Shown here one piece after another: positions 27,862 to 36,193 of a stretch of DNA of 64,000 nt (its first letter is position 1; each line of letters starts with the position of its first letter). This DNA comes from Rhodococcus sp. 06-462-5 (GTDB lineage Bacteria > Actinomycetota > Actinomycetes > Mycobacteriales > Mycobacteriaceae). The notes beneath the pieces are model-generated. The model was not told where the DNA came from, did no database searches, and saw nothing but the letters and a program-made list of their open reading frames with translations. The position numbers and the translations under genes were made by a program. The stretch spans positions 1 to 64,000 of the forward strand of contig NZ_NOYD01000001.1 in the NCBI RefSeq assembly GCF_002258315.1, read 5' to 3'.

Positions 27862-28023
27862 ATGCAACGGCGCGGGGCGACCGAAATCTTTCGTCCTCGG
27901 AGCAGGCGGGCACGCGTAGCGTGCTGAGCTGCTTCGGACGCAGTGCTCGATTCTCGTGATGTACCCAGGGGTTACCCCTGAGACCGGTCCCGCGGACCAA
28001 CTCTCGCCCACGCGCCGCTGCAT
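27862..28023 (-). ncRNA. retron msr-msd RNA
   Basis: The 162-base segment has all the structural parts of a retron RNA. The a1 end (28023-28004) pairs with a2 (27880-27862) over 19 base pairs with one G-U and one bulged T. Then come two msr hairpins with 3-base loops: GGTCC-GCG-GGACC (27998-27986) and CAGGGG-TAA-CCCCTG (27980-27966). The msd is a long three-part hairpin: CGTCC/GGACG (27940-27936 with 27896-27892), AGCAG/CTGCT (27933-27929 with 27905-27901) and GCACGC-TAC-GCGTGC (27924-27910). The branching G is probably in the GAGAG just after a1. Confidence 0.85.
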
Positions 28024-28229
28024 CTCTCCACCATGCCAAAGGGAGGCAGATCTGTCAGCGCGTTGCCCGCAGGACCGTCACGGAAGAATCGATTCGACCG
28101 CGCCCATGACGTCGGAGATCTACGGCCGCACCTCATGGTTCACTATCGTCCACGGCGCGCAACTACCCGCCGATCGACTGCGATTCTGAACGCCCAGGTT
28201 CGATCCGAAGGTCGTGGAACCATCACGAG
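28024..28229. other. intergenic region upstream of retron and lipoprotein module
   Basis: No convincing gene is seen here. Small frames in this stretch have no ribosome site and no protein-like composition. The stretch should contain the retron promoter (leftward) and the promoter of the first DUF3558 gene (rightward). From about 28230 the sequence becomes nearly identical to the region upstream of the second module copy. Confidence 0.4.
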
Positions 28230-28265
28230 CTCGGCTGCGTCCAAGGACGTAGACATTCGCGAGAA

Positions 28266-28841
28266 ATGGGTGAGGCAATGCGTAGGGCACGACGATGGAT
28301 GCCAGCGATGGCGGTGCTGCTGATCGCCGCGGGCTGCTCGAGCACCACCGATGGTGACGCCGTCGCCGACGCGACATCGAGTGGGGCGGCCACCACGACG
28401 ACCTCCGCGCCGACGCCATGGGACCCATGCACCATCCCCGACGAGGCCATCGAGCGAGCGGGATTGAACGTTGACACCAAGGAGTCCGGGGTGTTCGGGC
28501 GGGATCAATTCGGATTCAAGATCTGTGGGTGGGAAAACCAGGCGACGCCGGAGAGCAAGTACTACGTGCGAATTTTCGTGGGGTTCCAAACCATCGACTG
28601 GATCAGCGACACGAGTCGTTTCGATCGGCTCGAACCCGTGCAGATAGGCGCACGTGCGGCTACCCAATTTCAGCAGGTCGCGTCCGATTCGTCCCTCGAC
28701 TGCGGGGTCGCCTTCACTGCTGGGACCGAACTGGTGATGGCGACACTGAATACGAGCGCACTGGTCGATCGCACCATTTACGACCCTTGCACGGAAGTCA
28801 ACGAAATTGTCGCTCGGCTCGATTCCGAGCTACCCACCTAA
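28266..28841 (+). CDS. DUF3558-type lipoprotein (copy 1)
   Basis: A 191-aa predicted lipoprotein: basic N-terminus, hydrophobic stretch and lipobox LIAAGC with acyl-Cys at residue 24, then a Ser/Thr/Ala-rich linker (residues 25-48) and a globular domain. The domain starts DPCTIPDEAIERAGL and keeps Cys at the start, in KICGW, DCGVAF and YDPC, as in DUF3558 proteins of mycolata. Role unknown, probably outside the membrane. An ATG at 28278 could also start it. It is followed 27 bases later by the 128-aa protein gene. Confidence 0.75.
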   Translation: MGEAMRRARRWMPAMAVLLIAAGCSSTTDGDAVADATSSGAATTTTSAPTPWDPCTIPDEAIERAGLNVDTKESGVFGRDQFGFKICGWENQATPESKYYVRIFVGFQTIDWISDTSRFDRLEPVQIGARAATQFQQVASDSSLDCGVAFTAGTELVMATLNTSALVDRTIYDPCTEVNEIVARLDSELPT

Positions 28842-28868
28842 ACTGTCGAAAAGAAGGATGTCGAAACC

Positions 28869-29255
28869 GTGGCCGATTCCCAACCAGATCTCATCGCTCA
28901 CTGGCAGAATCTCAACGCCCAAGCCGACGCTGGCACAATCACAATTCCCTCCGACGTCGCCGCCGAATGCGACGCCGCTTGCGTCACCTACCTCGCGCAC
29001 CTCGACAAAATGAAGGTTGACGCTCGAGCGATGGATGTCGCTACTCCATGGGGCGCCCTGAAGTCCGCGCAGGATCTTCAAGCCCGGTTCGGACGCCTCG
29101 CCACCGGCACCGATCGCTCTCTCGACATCATTCTTCAGCAGCACATAGACGTTATCGAATCTATGCGGATGCTCTTTCGTCGCTACTTCGACGAGACCGA
29201 GGCAACCGACACCCAGACAGCTGCGAACGTCACCGCTCTGACTCCGCCGAACTGA
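28869..29255 (+). CDS. helical partner protein of DUF3558 (copy 1)
   Basis: A 128-aa protein without signal peptide or membrane segment, predicted mostly helical. It has two Cys (AECDAACVTY) and a highly conserved C-terminal half shared with copy 2 (DRSLDIILQQHIDVIES, MRMLFRRYFDETEATD). Size, helical nature and the acidic C-terminal Y/E region recall ESX-associated small proteins, but no WxG turn is present. The start is a GTG at 28869 after AAGGA. Function unknown; pairing with the lipoprotein is conserved in both copies. Confidence 0.6.
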   Translation: MADSQPDLIAHWQNLNAQADAGTITIPSDVAAECDAACVTYLAHLDKMKVDARAMDVATPWGALKSAQDLQARFGRLATGTDRSLDIILQQHIDVIESMRMLFRRYFDETEATDTQTAANVTALTPPN

Positions 29256-29283
29256 GGGCGCACAACACCTTTCGTCGGCACCC

Positions 29284-31683
29284 CTATCCCGCCTGCACCC
29301 GAAGCACCCGTCGGGTCACTGTCACGGTGGCCACCAGCGCAAGGGCCGAACATCCCGCGACCACCCACACCACGGACGGCCAATCGACGTGCAGACCGAC
29401 CTCGGTTCCCGTCACCTGCGACAGGCCTGCCGCCATGCCGTACAGCGGCGGCACAGTGACCAGTACGCCCAACAGGGAACCGATCGCCACGACGATCACG
29501 GTCTCCCCGACGGCCATCGACAGCAGCTGGCGGGCAGTGCCTCCGGAGGCTTTCAGAACAGCAGTGTCGGGCCCGCGACGATATGCCGACATTGCCAGGC
29601 TGTTCGCAATCGCAAGCCCGCTGTATCCCACCGTCATTGCCATCAACACCGTCGCAAGCCAAATGGTGAGACGTGCGTCGACCATGTAGTCCTGCAGCGC
29701 AAAACTGTAGGCGTCCTCGACCTTTGCACCGGAGGTCACGTGTGTCGGTGCCTGATCTTCCGGCAGGAACACGATATCGGTCAACGCTGACGGATCGTGA
29801 CTGCGCACCGCGTCACGAGGTAGCACGAACGACCCGCGGGCGGGATCGAGTGGAAGCACCTGCGACACCACAACGTTCTCGTAATTCCCGTCCACGAACT
29901 GCACCGACATCGACTCACCGGCTTCGACACCGAGCAACGTCGCAGTCGGCTCGTCGAGCACCGCCTGTCCCGGGGCGGCATACCGGTCGTCGAGGCTGCC
30001 CACTGCGTCGATGACCACAACGTCGTTCGCGGCTCTCGAAACGAACACCCGAGTCGGTAGACCGGCTCGCGTTCCGACCGGGCCGGCACCTGTTTCGGCC
30101 ACGACCTCATCGCTCAGCCCTGCTGTTCCATCGGATGTCACGAGCGCCAGACCACGCAGTTGCTCGGCCTGTTCCGCCGGATATGCCTCTCCCATCGTCT
30201 GCACCATTCCGCTCAGGAGCACCGCAAAGCCGACTGCAGCAATGACAGGGGCAGCGGTAGCAGCTGCCCGTCGGGTACTCGTGGTCAGTTCCGTTCTGAC
30301 GAGCATCATTGCTGCGGAACGAGATCCGCGTTCGAGCGGCCACGTCACGATGCGCGCGATCGGTCCGATCACGACCGGTGCAAGCAGCGATGCAGCAACG
30401 ATCAACAGCATGGCGGCACCGATGGAGGTGTTGATTCTGCTGTCGGATCCGGTTGTCGCTGTCAGCACTGTCGCACCCACACCGCCGATGAGCGCGACAA
30501 GTCCGGCGACCCACCGCGGCCTCGTCATCGGACGTCGTTCCACTGCGGCGGCGAGCAGCGCCTCGATCGGAGCAACCCTGGTAGCGGACCGAGCGACTGT
30601 CCAGGCACCGACCATCGCAACCGAGACCCCGATCCCGACGGTGATGAGCAAGGGCCACAACGAGATACGAAGCTCGAAATCCGGTGGTTGGACGTCGAGG
30701 TTCAACAGCAGGATCCGAAGCGCCGGAGCTGCAGCAACGCCGAACGCAGCACCGACGAGACCGCCGACGAGGCCGATTGCCGCAGCCTCACCGAGCACCA
30801 TGCGCCGAACTTGTCTCGGCGACGCACCGACAGCCCTGAGCAAGCCGATCTCCCGCCGACGTTCGGACATGGCGAGGGCGAGTGTCGATCCGACAACGAA
30901 GACGGTCGTGAACAGGCCCAATGCGGACATCGCGGCCACCAGCTGAGTGCCGAGGTTTCTTCGGTGTGAAACGAACTCCGGTTCGAAGGCAGCGCGATCG
31001 GAGCCGGTAGCAATCCGACCTCGCTCGCCCAGTCGCTGCTCGGCCTTCATCACGATGTCGTCGATGCTCGAATCGGGTGACGCTACGATCCCGATCGCGC
31101 GCACTCCGGGATCGAGTTGCGCTGCAACGTTGTCTGCAAAGTAGATCCCCTCACCGTCCAGTGTTCCCGACACCGTGAAACTCTCGATCCCCGACGCGAG
31201 ATTGACCGATACCGGATCTCCAGGAGAAATCCCCACCGAACTCGGGACGACAATCTGGGTGGAATTCGACGGTGCAACACCGGATATCAACCGGTGCGGC
31301 TTCAATTGCGCACTGGACCAGCCGTGTCCGGCCTCTTTAGCTCCCTCGTCCTCGATCGGCGCACCGTCGACGAACGGCTGGGCATAGAACGATCGGTCGA
31401 TGATCACAGCTTCCGCTCCTGGTACCGAGCTGAGATCGTCGGCGATCTGCCCAGCTTGTCCTGCGCTCCAAGGAATGAAGTCTGCTTTGTTACCGAACTC
31501 GTTCTGTGCCTGTGCAGGCAAGATCAGCGCGGCTGCGCCCTCCAGTCGCGGCGCAACCACCGGGCGTGAGGAGTCGTAGACGATGAGTGTGGCGCTGATC
31601 AGCGCTGCCCCGAACGTCGTGGCCAACAACGCGGCCAGAAAGCTTCGCCAGTGCTTGCGAACGTTGGCGCAGGCGAGCATCAC
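29284..31683 (-). CDS. FtsX/MacB-type ABC permease
   Basis: A 799-aa membrane protein with two FtsX-type modules: an N-terminal helix, a large extracellular domain, three membrane helices around residues 250-380 (FTTVFVVGSTLALAMSERR, RREIGLLRAVGAS, LVGGLVGAAFGVA), further central helices, then a second module with the C-terminal helix set (DTAVLKASGGTARQLLSMAV). These transporters extrude lipoproteins, peptides or lipids or act mechanically on the envelope. Its ATG overlaps the ATPase stop by 4 bases. It lies between the two lipoprotein modules, so the lipoproteins may be substrates or partners. Confidence 0.85.
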   Translation of the reverse strand: MMLACANVRKHWRSFLAALLATTFGAALISATLIVYDSSRPVVAPRLEGAAALILPAQAQNEFGNKADFIPWSAGQAGQIADDLSSVPGAEAVIIDRSFYAQPFVDGAPIEDEGAKEAGHGWSSAQLKPHRLISGVAPSNSTQIVVPSSVGISPGDPVSVNLASGIESFTVSGTLDGEGIYFADNVAAQLDPGVRAIGIVASPDSSIDDIVMKAEQRLGERGRIATGSDRAAFEPEFVSHRRNLGTQLVAAMSALGLFTTVFVVGSTLALAMSERRREIGLLRAVGASPRQVRRMVLGEAAAIGLVGGLVGAAFGVAAAPALRILLLNLDVQPPDFELRISLWPLLITVGIGVSVAMVGAWTVARSATRVAPIEALLAAAVERRPMTRPRWVAGLVALIGGVGATVLTATTGSDSRINTSIGAAMLLIVAASLLAPVVIGPIARIVTWPLERGSRSAAMMLVRTELTTSTRRAAATAAPVIAAVGFAVLLSGMVQTMGEAYPAEQAEQLRGLALVTSDGTAGLSDEVVAETGAGPVGTRAGLPTRVFVSRAANDVVVIDAVGSLDDRYAAPGQAVLDEPTATLLGVEAGESMSVQFVDGNYENVVVSQVLPLDPARGSFVLPRDAVRSHDPSALTDIVFLPEDQAPTHVTSGAKVEDAYSFALQDYMVDARLTIWLATVLMAMTVGYSGLAIANSLAMSAYRRGPDTAVLKASGGTARQLLSMAVGETVIVVAIGSLLGVLVTVPPLYGMAAGLSQVTGTEVGLHVDWPSVVWVVAGCSALALVATVTVTRRVLRVQAG

Positions 31684-32432
31684 TTCTCCAGCCCAGCCAT
31701 CCGAGCCGTGATCACCGCAGCGTTGTCCGAGCGACTGCGGCCGATCTGTAGCGAGTCGACGATGCGACCGTCCTCGAGGAAGATCACCCTGTCCGCATAC
31801 GAGGCGGCGAGCGGGTCGTGGGTGACCATCACCGTCGTCTGGTGTCGATCGTCGACGAGCTTTCGCATCAACGACAGAACCTCTTTCGAGGTACGAGTGT
31901 CCAATGCGCCGGTCGGTTCGTCCGCGAAGAGCACATCCGGACGGGTGATCAGAGCGCGCGCCAGGGCGACCCGTTGTTGCTGACCGCCCGACATCTCAGC
32001 GGGACGATGCGACGCGCGATCCTCGAGCCCCACTTCTGCCAGCGCTGCCGTCACCTCGTTCGTCGGAACGCGATCACCGGCGAATCGCACTGGCAGCTCG
32101 ACGTTTTGCGCCGCTGTCAGTGAACCCACGAGATTGAACGCCTGGAAGACGAACCCCACGTGCCGTCGCCGCAGCTCGGTCCGCGCTTTCTCGTCCAACG
32201 CGGCGATATCGAAGCCTGCGATCGTGACGGTGCCCTCGGTTGGATGATCGAGGCCAGCTGCGCACTGTAGGAATGTCGACTTGCCGGAACCCGACGGCCC
32301 CATGATCGCAGTGAAGCTCCCCCGCTCGAAGTCCATCGACACGCCGTCGAGAGCCGAAACCGCACGATGCCCCTCGCCATGAATCTTCCGAACTCCGACG
32401 AGTCGAACCGCAACTTCATCCTGTCGAATCAT
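31680..32432 (-). CDS. LolD/MacB-type ABC ATPase
   Basis: A 250-aa ATPase partner of the FtsX-type permease. Walker A is GPSGSGKST, the Q-loop FVFQAFNLV, the signature MSGGQQQRVALARALI, Walker B VLFADEPTGALD and the H-loop MVTHDP. The start MIRQDEVAVRLVGVRKIHG is typical. It is the first gene of a two-gene operon and diverges from the second lipoprotein module. Confidence 0.92.
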   Translation of the reverse strand: MIRQDEVAVRLVGVRKIHGEGHRAVSALDGVSMDFERGSFTAIMGPSGSGKSTFLQCAAGLDHPTEGTVTIAGFDIAALDEKARTELRRRHVGFVFQAFNLVGSLTAAQNVELPVRFAGDRVPTNEVTAALAEVGLEDRASHRPAEMSGGQQQRVALARALITRPDVLFADEPTGALDTRTSKEVLSLMRKLVDDRHQTTVMVTHDPLAASYADRVIFLEDGRIVDSLQIGRSRSDNAAVITARMAGLEK

Positions 32433-32638
32433 CTACTCATCGAATCGGTTTCATCAACAAAGCACAGTGACGCACGCACTACGAAAAATCCGTGGGTCAG
32501 CCCTACCCCGGCCGTCGCACACTGCGGCTACTGTGCTGGCCGCGGAGATGAAGCTGATCGAGGTACGGGCGAGCAAAGCGGTAATCCCGGAACCGAAAGC
32601 GGTCGTGCTGCGTCCAAGGATGTAGACGTTCGCGAGAA

Positions 32639-33211
32639 ATGGGTGAGGTAATGCGTAGGGCACGACAATGGATACCGGTGGTAGCGGTAGTTCTGGTGGT
32701 CGCTGGCTGCTCCGACACAACCGATGGCGACGCCCTCGCCGGCGCGACATCGAGTGGTGCGGCTGTTACGACCGCCTCCACCCCGACTCCCTGGGACCCA
32801 TGCACCATCCCCGACGAGGCCATCGAGCGTGCGGGACTGAGCGTCGACACCAAGGAGTCGGGCATCTTCGGACGGGATCAATACGGATTCAAGATCTGTG
32901 GTTGGGAGAACCAGGCACCAACCGGTGTGTACTACTTCTCGATCTTCGTCGGGCTCGAAGGCATCGACTACATCGACGAACCGAGTACTTTCGATCGACT
33001 CCAGCCCGTTCGAGTGGGCACTCGCAACGCCATCCAGTATCAGCAGGTCAATGCCGATTCGACGCGCAACTGCGGTGTCGCGTTCACCGCCGGACCGGAA
33101 TTGATAAGAGCAACTTGGATCACTGGCGCACTCGTCCGCACACCGGCGCACGACCCGTGCGTGGAGCTCAACTCCGTGGTCACAAAGCTCGATCCCGAAT
33201 TTCCCAGCTAG
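32639..33211 (+). CDS. DUF3558-type lipoprotein (copy 2)
   Basis: A 190-aa paralogue of the protein at 28266. Lipobox LVVAGC with acyl-Cys24, a low-complexity linker and the same domain start (WDPCTIPDEAIERAGL), KICGWENQ and NCGVAF. The central part (YYFSIFVGLEGIDYIDEPS) differs most from copy 1. An ATG at 32651 is an alternative start. The next gene follows after 26 bases. Confidence 0.75.
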   Translation: MGEVMRRARQWIPVVAVVLVVAGCSDTTDGDALAGATSSGAAVTTASTPTPWDPCTIPDEAIERAGLSVDTKESGIFGRDQYGFKICGWENQAPTGVYYFSIFVGLEGIDYIDEPSTFDRLQPVRVGTRNAIQYQQVNADSTRNCGVAFTAGPELIRATWITGALVRTPAHDPCVELNSVVTKLDPEFPS

Positions 33212-33237
33212 ATCTTCGATCAAAGGATGCCGAGACT

Positions 33238-33624
33238 GTGACCGACGCCCAGCCGAACCTCATCGCACATTGGCAAGACCTCAACGCCCAAGCCGACGCC
33301 GGCACGATCACCATTCCCTCCGATGTCGCCGCAAAATGCGACGCAGCCTGTGTCACCTACCTCGCTCACCTTCAAAAGATGCAAGCACAGGCGACCCAGC
33401 TGGGCGAATTCCAAGATTGGGGCGACTTAAAGTCCGCCCAGGACCTGCGCGACAGATTCCTCAGGAAGGCCACCGGCACCGATCGCTCTCTCGATGTCAT
33501 TCTTCAGCAGCACATCGATGTCATCGAGTCGATGCGGATGCTCTTTCGTCGCTACTTCGACGAGACCGAGGCCACCGACACCCAGACAGCTGCGAACGTC
33601 ACCGCTCTGACCCCGGGAGGTTAG
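33238..33624 (+). CDS. helical partner protein of DUF3558 (copy 2)
   Basis: A 128-aa paralogue of the protein at 28869, with the same length. The first 40 residues (NLIAHWQDLNAQADAG) and the last 55 residues are nearly identical to copy 1; the middle (MQAQATQLGEFQDWGDL) differs. The start is a GTG at 33238 after AAAGGA. Its stop overlaps the convergent GNAT gene by 3 to 4 bases. Confidence 0.6.
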   Translation: MTDAQPNLIAHWQDLNAQADAGTITIPSDVAAKCDAACVTYLAHLQKMQAQATQLGEFQDWGDLKSAQDLRDRFLRKATGTDRSLDVILQQHIDVIESMRMLFRRYFDETEATDTQTAANVTALTPGG

Positions 33625-34136
33625 CACCGCAACACTTTTCGATGGACCTCGACTTCGCGTTTGTCGTTGTCCAGTCGCCGTTCGACCGGCAGATAGCCGA
33701 GTGAACGCCACCATCCGATGCTCTCGACCATGCTGACCATCGGACCCACGAACACACGGGTCCACCCCTGTGCCGCAAGAATGCGCTCGAGCTCCGCCAA
33801 CACCGGATTCGCCACACGATCGTGGCCCACGTCCCCGTCGACGATCAGACTCCCCACCCACGGTTGACCTTCGCGGGGATGCGGAACCAGCAACGTCACC
33901 ACTCCCACGATTCGTTCTGCGACACGAATCGCCAAACAATGCGAATTCTCCATGACCGTGTTGTGCCACAAGAACTTCTCGACATCCTCCGTGGAGAATG
34001 CGGTGATACCGGTGTGCAACGTACTCGCGTCGAGGAACTCGGGGTTGCTGTTGAACACCGCCAGGAAGTCCTCAGGACCATCGCTGCCCTCGACCTCCCG
34101 GACCGCATACGAACCCACGTCGAATCCGAATTCCAT
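33621..34136 (-). CDS. GNAT-family acetyltransferase
   Basis: A 171-aa protein with a weakly conserved GNAT fold: central strand RIVGVVTLLVPHPREGQPW, then VGSLIVDGDVGHDRVANPVLAELERIL in place of the acetyl-CoA loop helix, and a C-terminal motif with GWWRSLGYLPVERR. The R-x2-G-x-G loop is not well formed (VGHDRVANP), so catalytic activity is less sure. The ATG at 34136 is chosen; the much longer upstream frame is antisense to the ABC transporter gene. Confidence 0.65.
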   Translation of the reverse strand: MEFGFDVGSYAVREVEGSDGPEDFLAVFNSNPEFLDASTLHTGITAFSTEDVEKFLWHNTVMENSHCLAIRVAERIVGVVTLLVPHPREGQPWVGSLIVDGDVGHDRVANPVLAELERILAAQGWTRVFVGPMVSMVESIGWWRSLGYLPVERRLDNDKREVEVHRKVLRC

Positions 34137-34350
34137 TCCGCCACGATAGGTCCACCGCCTGATCTGCATCGGGGCACTTACGTGACACCTGGTCCGTAGT
34201 TGCACGTGACAGTTGTCAACAGTTCGCCATGACGGCCGAAACGACCTGGCAATTGGCGTTGACCTGCGCTTTCTTCGAGGTGGAGAGTCTGATGTGTCGC
34301 CGAGGAACACGGCTGAAGATCCACAGACGAAAGAGCGAAGGGAATTGCAG

Positions 34351-35298
34351 ATGATCACGCAGAATTCGACTCGCACCGAGGCGGTGGCTACCGAGACAGC
34401 ACTCGCGGTACACGCCACCGGTGTCCACAAGTCGTTCAGCGACTCCACGGGCTCGAAGTTCCGCGCCGTTCGCGAGTTGAACCTCTCGATTCCCCGCGGG
34501 CAGGTTGTGGCGTTTCTCGGGCCGAACGGCGCAGGCAAGAGCACGACAATCGACATGATCCTCGGACTCACCGAACCGGACGGTGGCACCATCGAGGTGC
34601 TCGGCACCGATCCGCTGACCGCCGCGTCGACAGGACGCAGCGCCGCGGTACTGCAGTCCGGTGGACTGTTGCCGGACGTCACTGTCGGCGCCCTGGTCGC
34701 GATGATGGGCTCGCTGTACATCGGGGCCGATCCTGCCGCCGCGATCACCCGCGCCGGACTCGGTGAACTGGTGAATCGACGCGTATCGAAATGCTCTGGT
34801 GGCGAACAGCAAAAGGTGCGGTTCGCTCTCGCGCTCCTGTCCGACCCCGAACTGCTGCTGCTCGACGAGCCGACCGCCGGTATGGATGTCACTGCGCGCA
34901 AGCACTTCTGGCAGGCGATGCACGCACAGGCAGCCAACGGCACCACCGTCATGTTCGCAACCCACTACCTCGAAGAGGCACAGGACTTCGCCGATCGAAT
35001 CGTCGTCATCGTCGACGGTGCCCTCGTCGCCGACGGCACGGTGGCCCAGATCAAGGCCACCGTCTCCAATCGGACCGTCGACGCCAACCTGCCACGCTCC
35101 GAGGCCGAATTCGTTGCAGCGCAGACCGGCTCGCGGCTACAGGAACCCGCCAACGGCCGGTTCCGCTTCGTGTGCACCGATACCGACCCCGTGGTGCGCG
35201 CACTGAGCACGTCGACCTCCGCGACAGATATCGCGATCGTGTCGGCCTCACTCGACGAAGCATTCTCCGCGCTGACCGACCGCACTCACCAGAACTGA
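34351..35298 (+). CDS. ABC-2 type exporter ATPase (cluster exporter)
   Basis: A 315-aa ATPase of the drug/antibiotic exporter group (CcmA/DrrA-like). Walker A is GPNGAGKST, the signature is KCSGGEQQKV with a Cys before the usual Ser, Walker B is LLLLDEPTAGMD and the H-loop ATHYLEEA. A C-terminal DrrA-like extension follows (FRFVCTDTDPVVRAL). GAAGGGAATT precedes the ATG. It pairs with the permease 9 bases downstream and opens the biosynthetic cluster, so it may export the product or give immunity. Confidence 0.9.
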   Translation: MITQNSTRTEAVATETALAVHATGVHKSFSDSTGSKFRAVRELNLSIPRGQVVAFLGPNGAGKSTTIDMILGLTEPDGGTIEVLGTDPLTAASTGRSAAVLQSGGLLPDVTVGALVAMMGSLYIGADPAAAITRAGLGELVNRRVSKCSGGEQQKVRFALALLSDPELLLLDEPTAGMDVTARKHFWQAMHAQAANGTTVMFATHYLEEAQDFADRIVVIVDGALVADGTVAQIKATVSNRTVDANLPRSEAEFVAAQTGSRLQEPANGRFRFVCTDTDPVVRALSTSTSATDIAIVSASLDEAFSALTDRTHQN

Positions 35299-35307
35299 GG
35301 ACATCCG

Positions 35308-36090
35308 ATGACCACTACGACCTCACTACGCCCCCGCCGCGGACTACACCCCACGTTCGTACTACACGACATCCGTAGGCAGATCACCCCGCAGAATCTG
35401 ATCTTCACCGTCGCGCTGCCCGCCGTGCTCTACCTCGCCCTGTTCCGCGTCGTGGAACCCAGCGCCGGAGTCGACCTGCCGCACGGCAACTTTCAGGCCT
35501 GGATGATGATCGGAATCGCCGTCTACGGTGCGTCGATCGGCACCATCTCGCGGGCCGCGGGCATCTCGAACGAGAAGGCCAACGGCTGGCTGCGCACAAT
35601 TCGCCTGTCTCCCTTGGGTGCCGGCGGCTACGTCGCATCGCGCATCATCGCCTGCCAGGTGTACGCGGCCATCCCGGTCATCGTGGTCGGCGTCCTCGGA
35701 GCACTCACCGGAGCCCGCGCCGAAGCGATCGTCTGGATCACCGGCCTCGTCGTGGCCTGGATCGGATCTGCCATCTTCTCCGCTCTCGGCCTGGTACTGG
35801 GGATGCTGCTGCCACCCGAGGTGGTCACCCACGTTCCAGGCGTCGTCATGACCGGCCTCGCCTTCCTGGGCAACATCTTCATCCCGCTCTCGGGCGGCAT
35901 GCTCGCAATTGCACAGGTGACACCGCTCTACGGTGTGGCGACGTTGGCCCGCTACGCGCTGACCGACGGCTACAACCTCGACGGATCCCACGCCTCGCTC
36001 GCAGGTGCGCTCATCAACTTCGCGGCCTGGTTCTTCGGATTCTCCTTCGCCGCCGTCCGACGATTCGCTGGGGCGACCGGCCGCCAGTGA
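35308..36090 (+). CDS. ABC-2 type permease
   Basis: A 260-aa permease with six predicted membrane segments and the ABC-2 pattern (WMMIGIAVYGASIGTISRAA, NEKANGWLRTIRLSPLG, FLGNIFIPLSGGMLAIAQ). It forms the exporter with the preceding ATPase. A gap of 103 bases separates it from the malonyltransferase gene; an internal promoter is possible there. Confidence 0.88.
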   Translation: MTTTTSLRPRRGLHPTFVLHDIRRQITPQNLIFTVALPAVLYLALFRVVEPSAGVDLPHGNFQAWMMIGIAVYGASIGTISRAAGISNEKANGWLRTIRLSPLGAGGYVASRIIACQVYAAIPVIVVGVLGALTGARAEAIVWITGLVVAWIGSAIFSALGLVLGMLLPPEVVTHVPGVVMTGLAFLGNIFIPLSGGMLAIAQVTPLYGVATLARYALTDGYNLDGSHASLAGALINFAAWFFGFSFAAVRRFAGATGRQ

Positions 36091-36193
36091 CTCACGTGTA
36101 CTTCCCATCCTCTCCCAGCAGCACCCGACGCATCGGCCACCTCGGCCGCCGCGCGAGAAAGCATGCCCCGAACCTACGAGCACGAGGACCACC

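Larger units (their letters stand above)
28230..29255 (+). repeat. duplicated lipoprotein module, copy 1
   Basis: The segment from about 28230 to 29255 is a diverged direct copy of about 32607-33624. Both carry the same leader (GCTGCGTCCAAGGA, then GAGAAATGGGTGAGG), a DUF3558 lipoprotein gene and a 128-aa protein gene in the same order. They flank the ABC transporter genes on the other strand. Coding sequence is strongly conserved in the first gene's N-terminal half and in the second gene's C-terminal half. Confidence 0.8.
32607..33624 (+). repeat. duplicated lipoprotein module, copy 2
   Basis: Second copy of the 28230-29255 module in direct orientation, about 3.4 kb downstream of it. Leader, DUF3558 gene and helical-protein gene are in the same order. 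Divergence is concentrated in the middle of the lipoprotein and in residues 45-65 of the helical protein, which suggests an old duplication with some relaxed or diversifying regions. Confidence 0.8.

Noticed and set aside
28869..29255. ESX/WXG100-type secretion substrate
   Set aside because: Size and helical content fit, but there is no WxG turn and no ESX gene in the window, so I left it as an unknown helical protein.
34207..34218. TGACA-GT-TGTCA inverted repeat upstream of the ABC exporter
   Set aside because: Short arms, more than 130 bases from the exporter ATG, and equally close to the divergent GNAT gene. Not strong enough to call a site.
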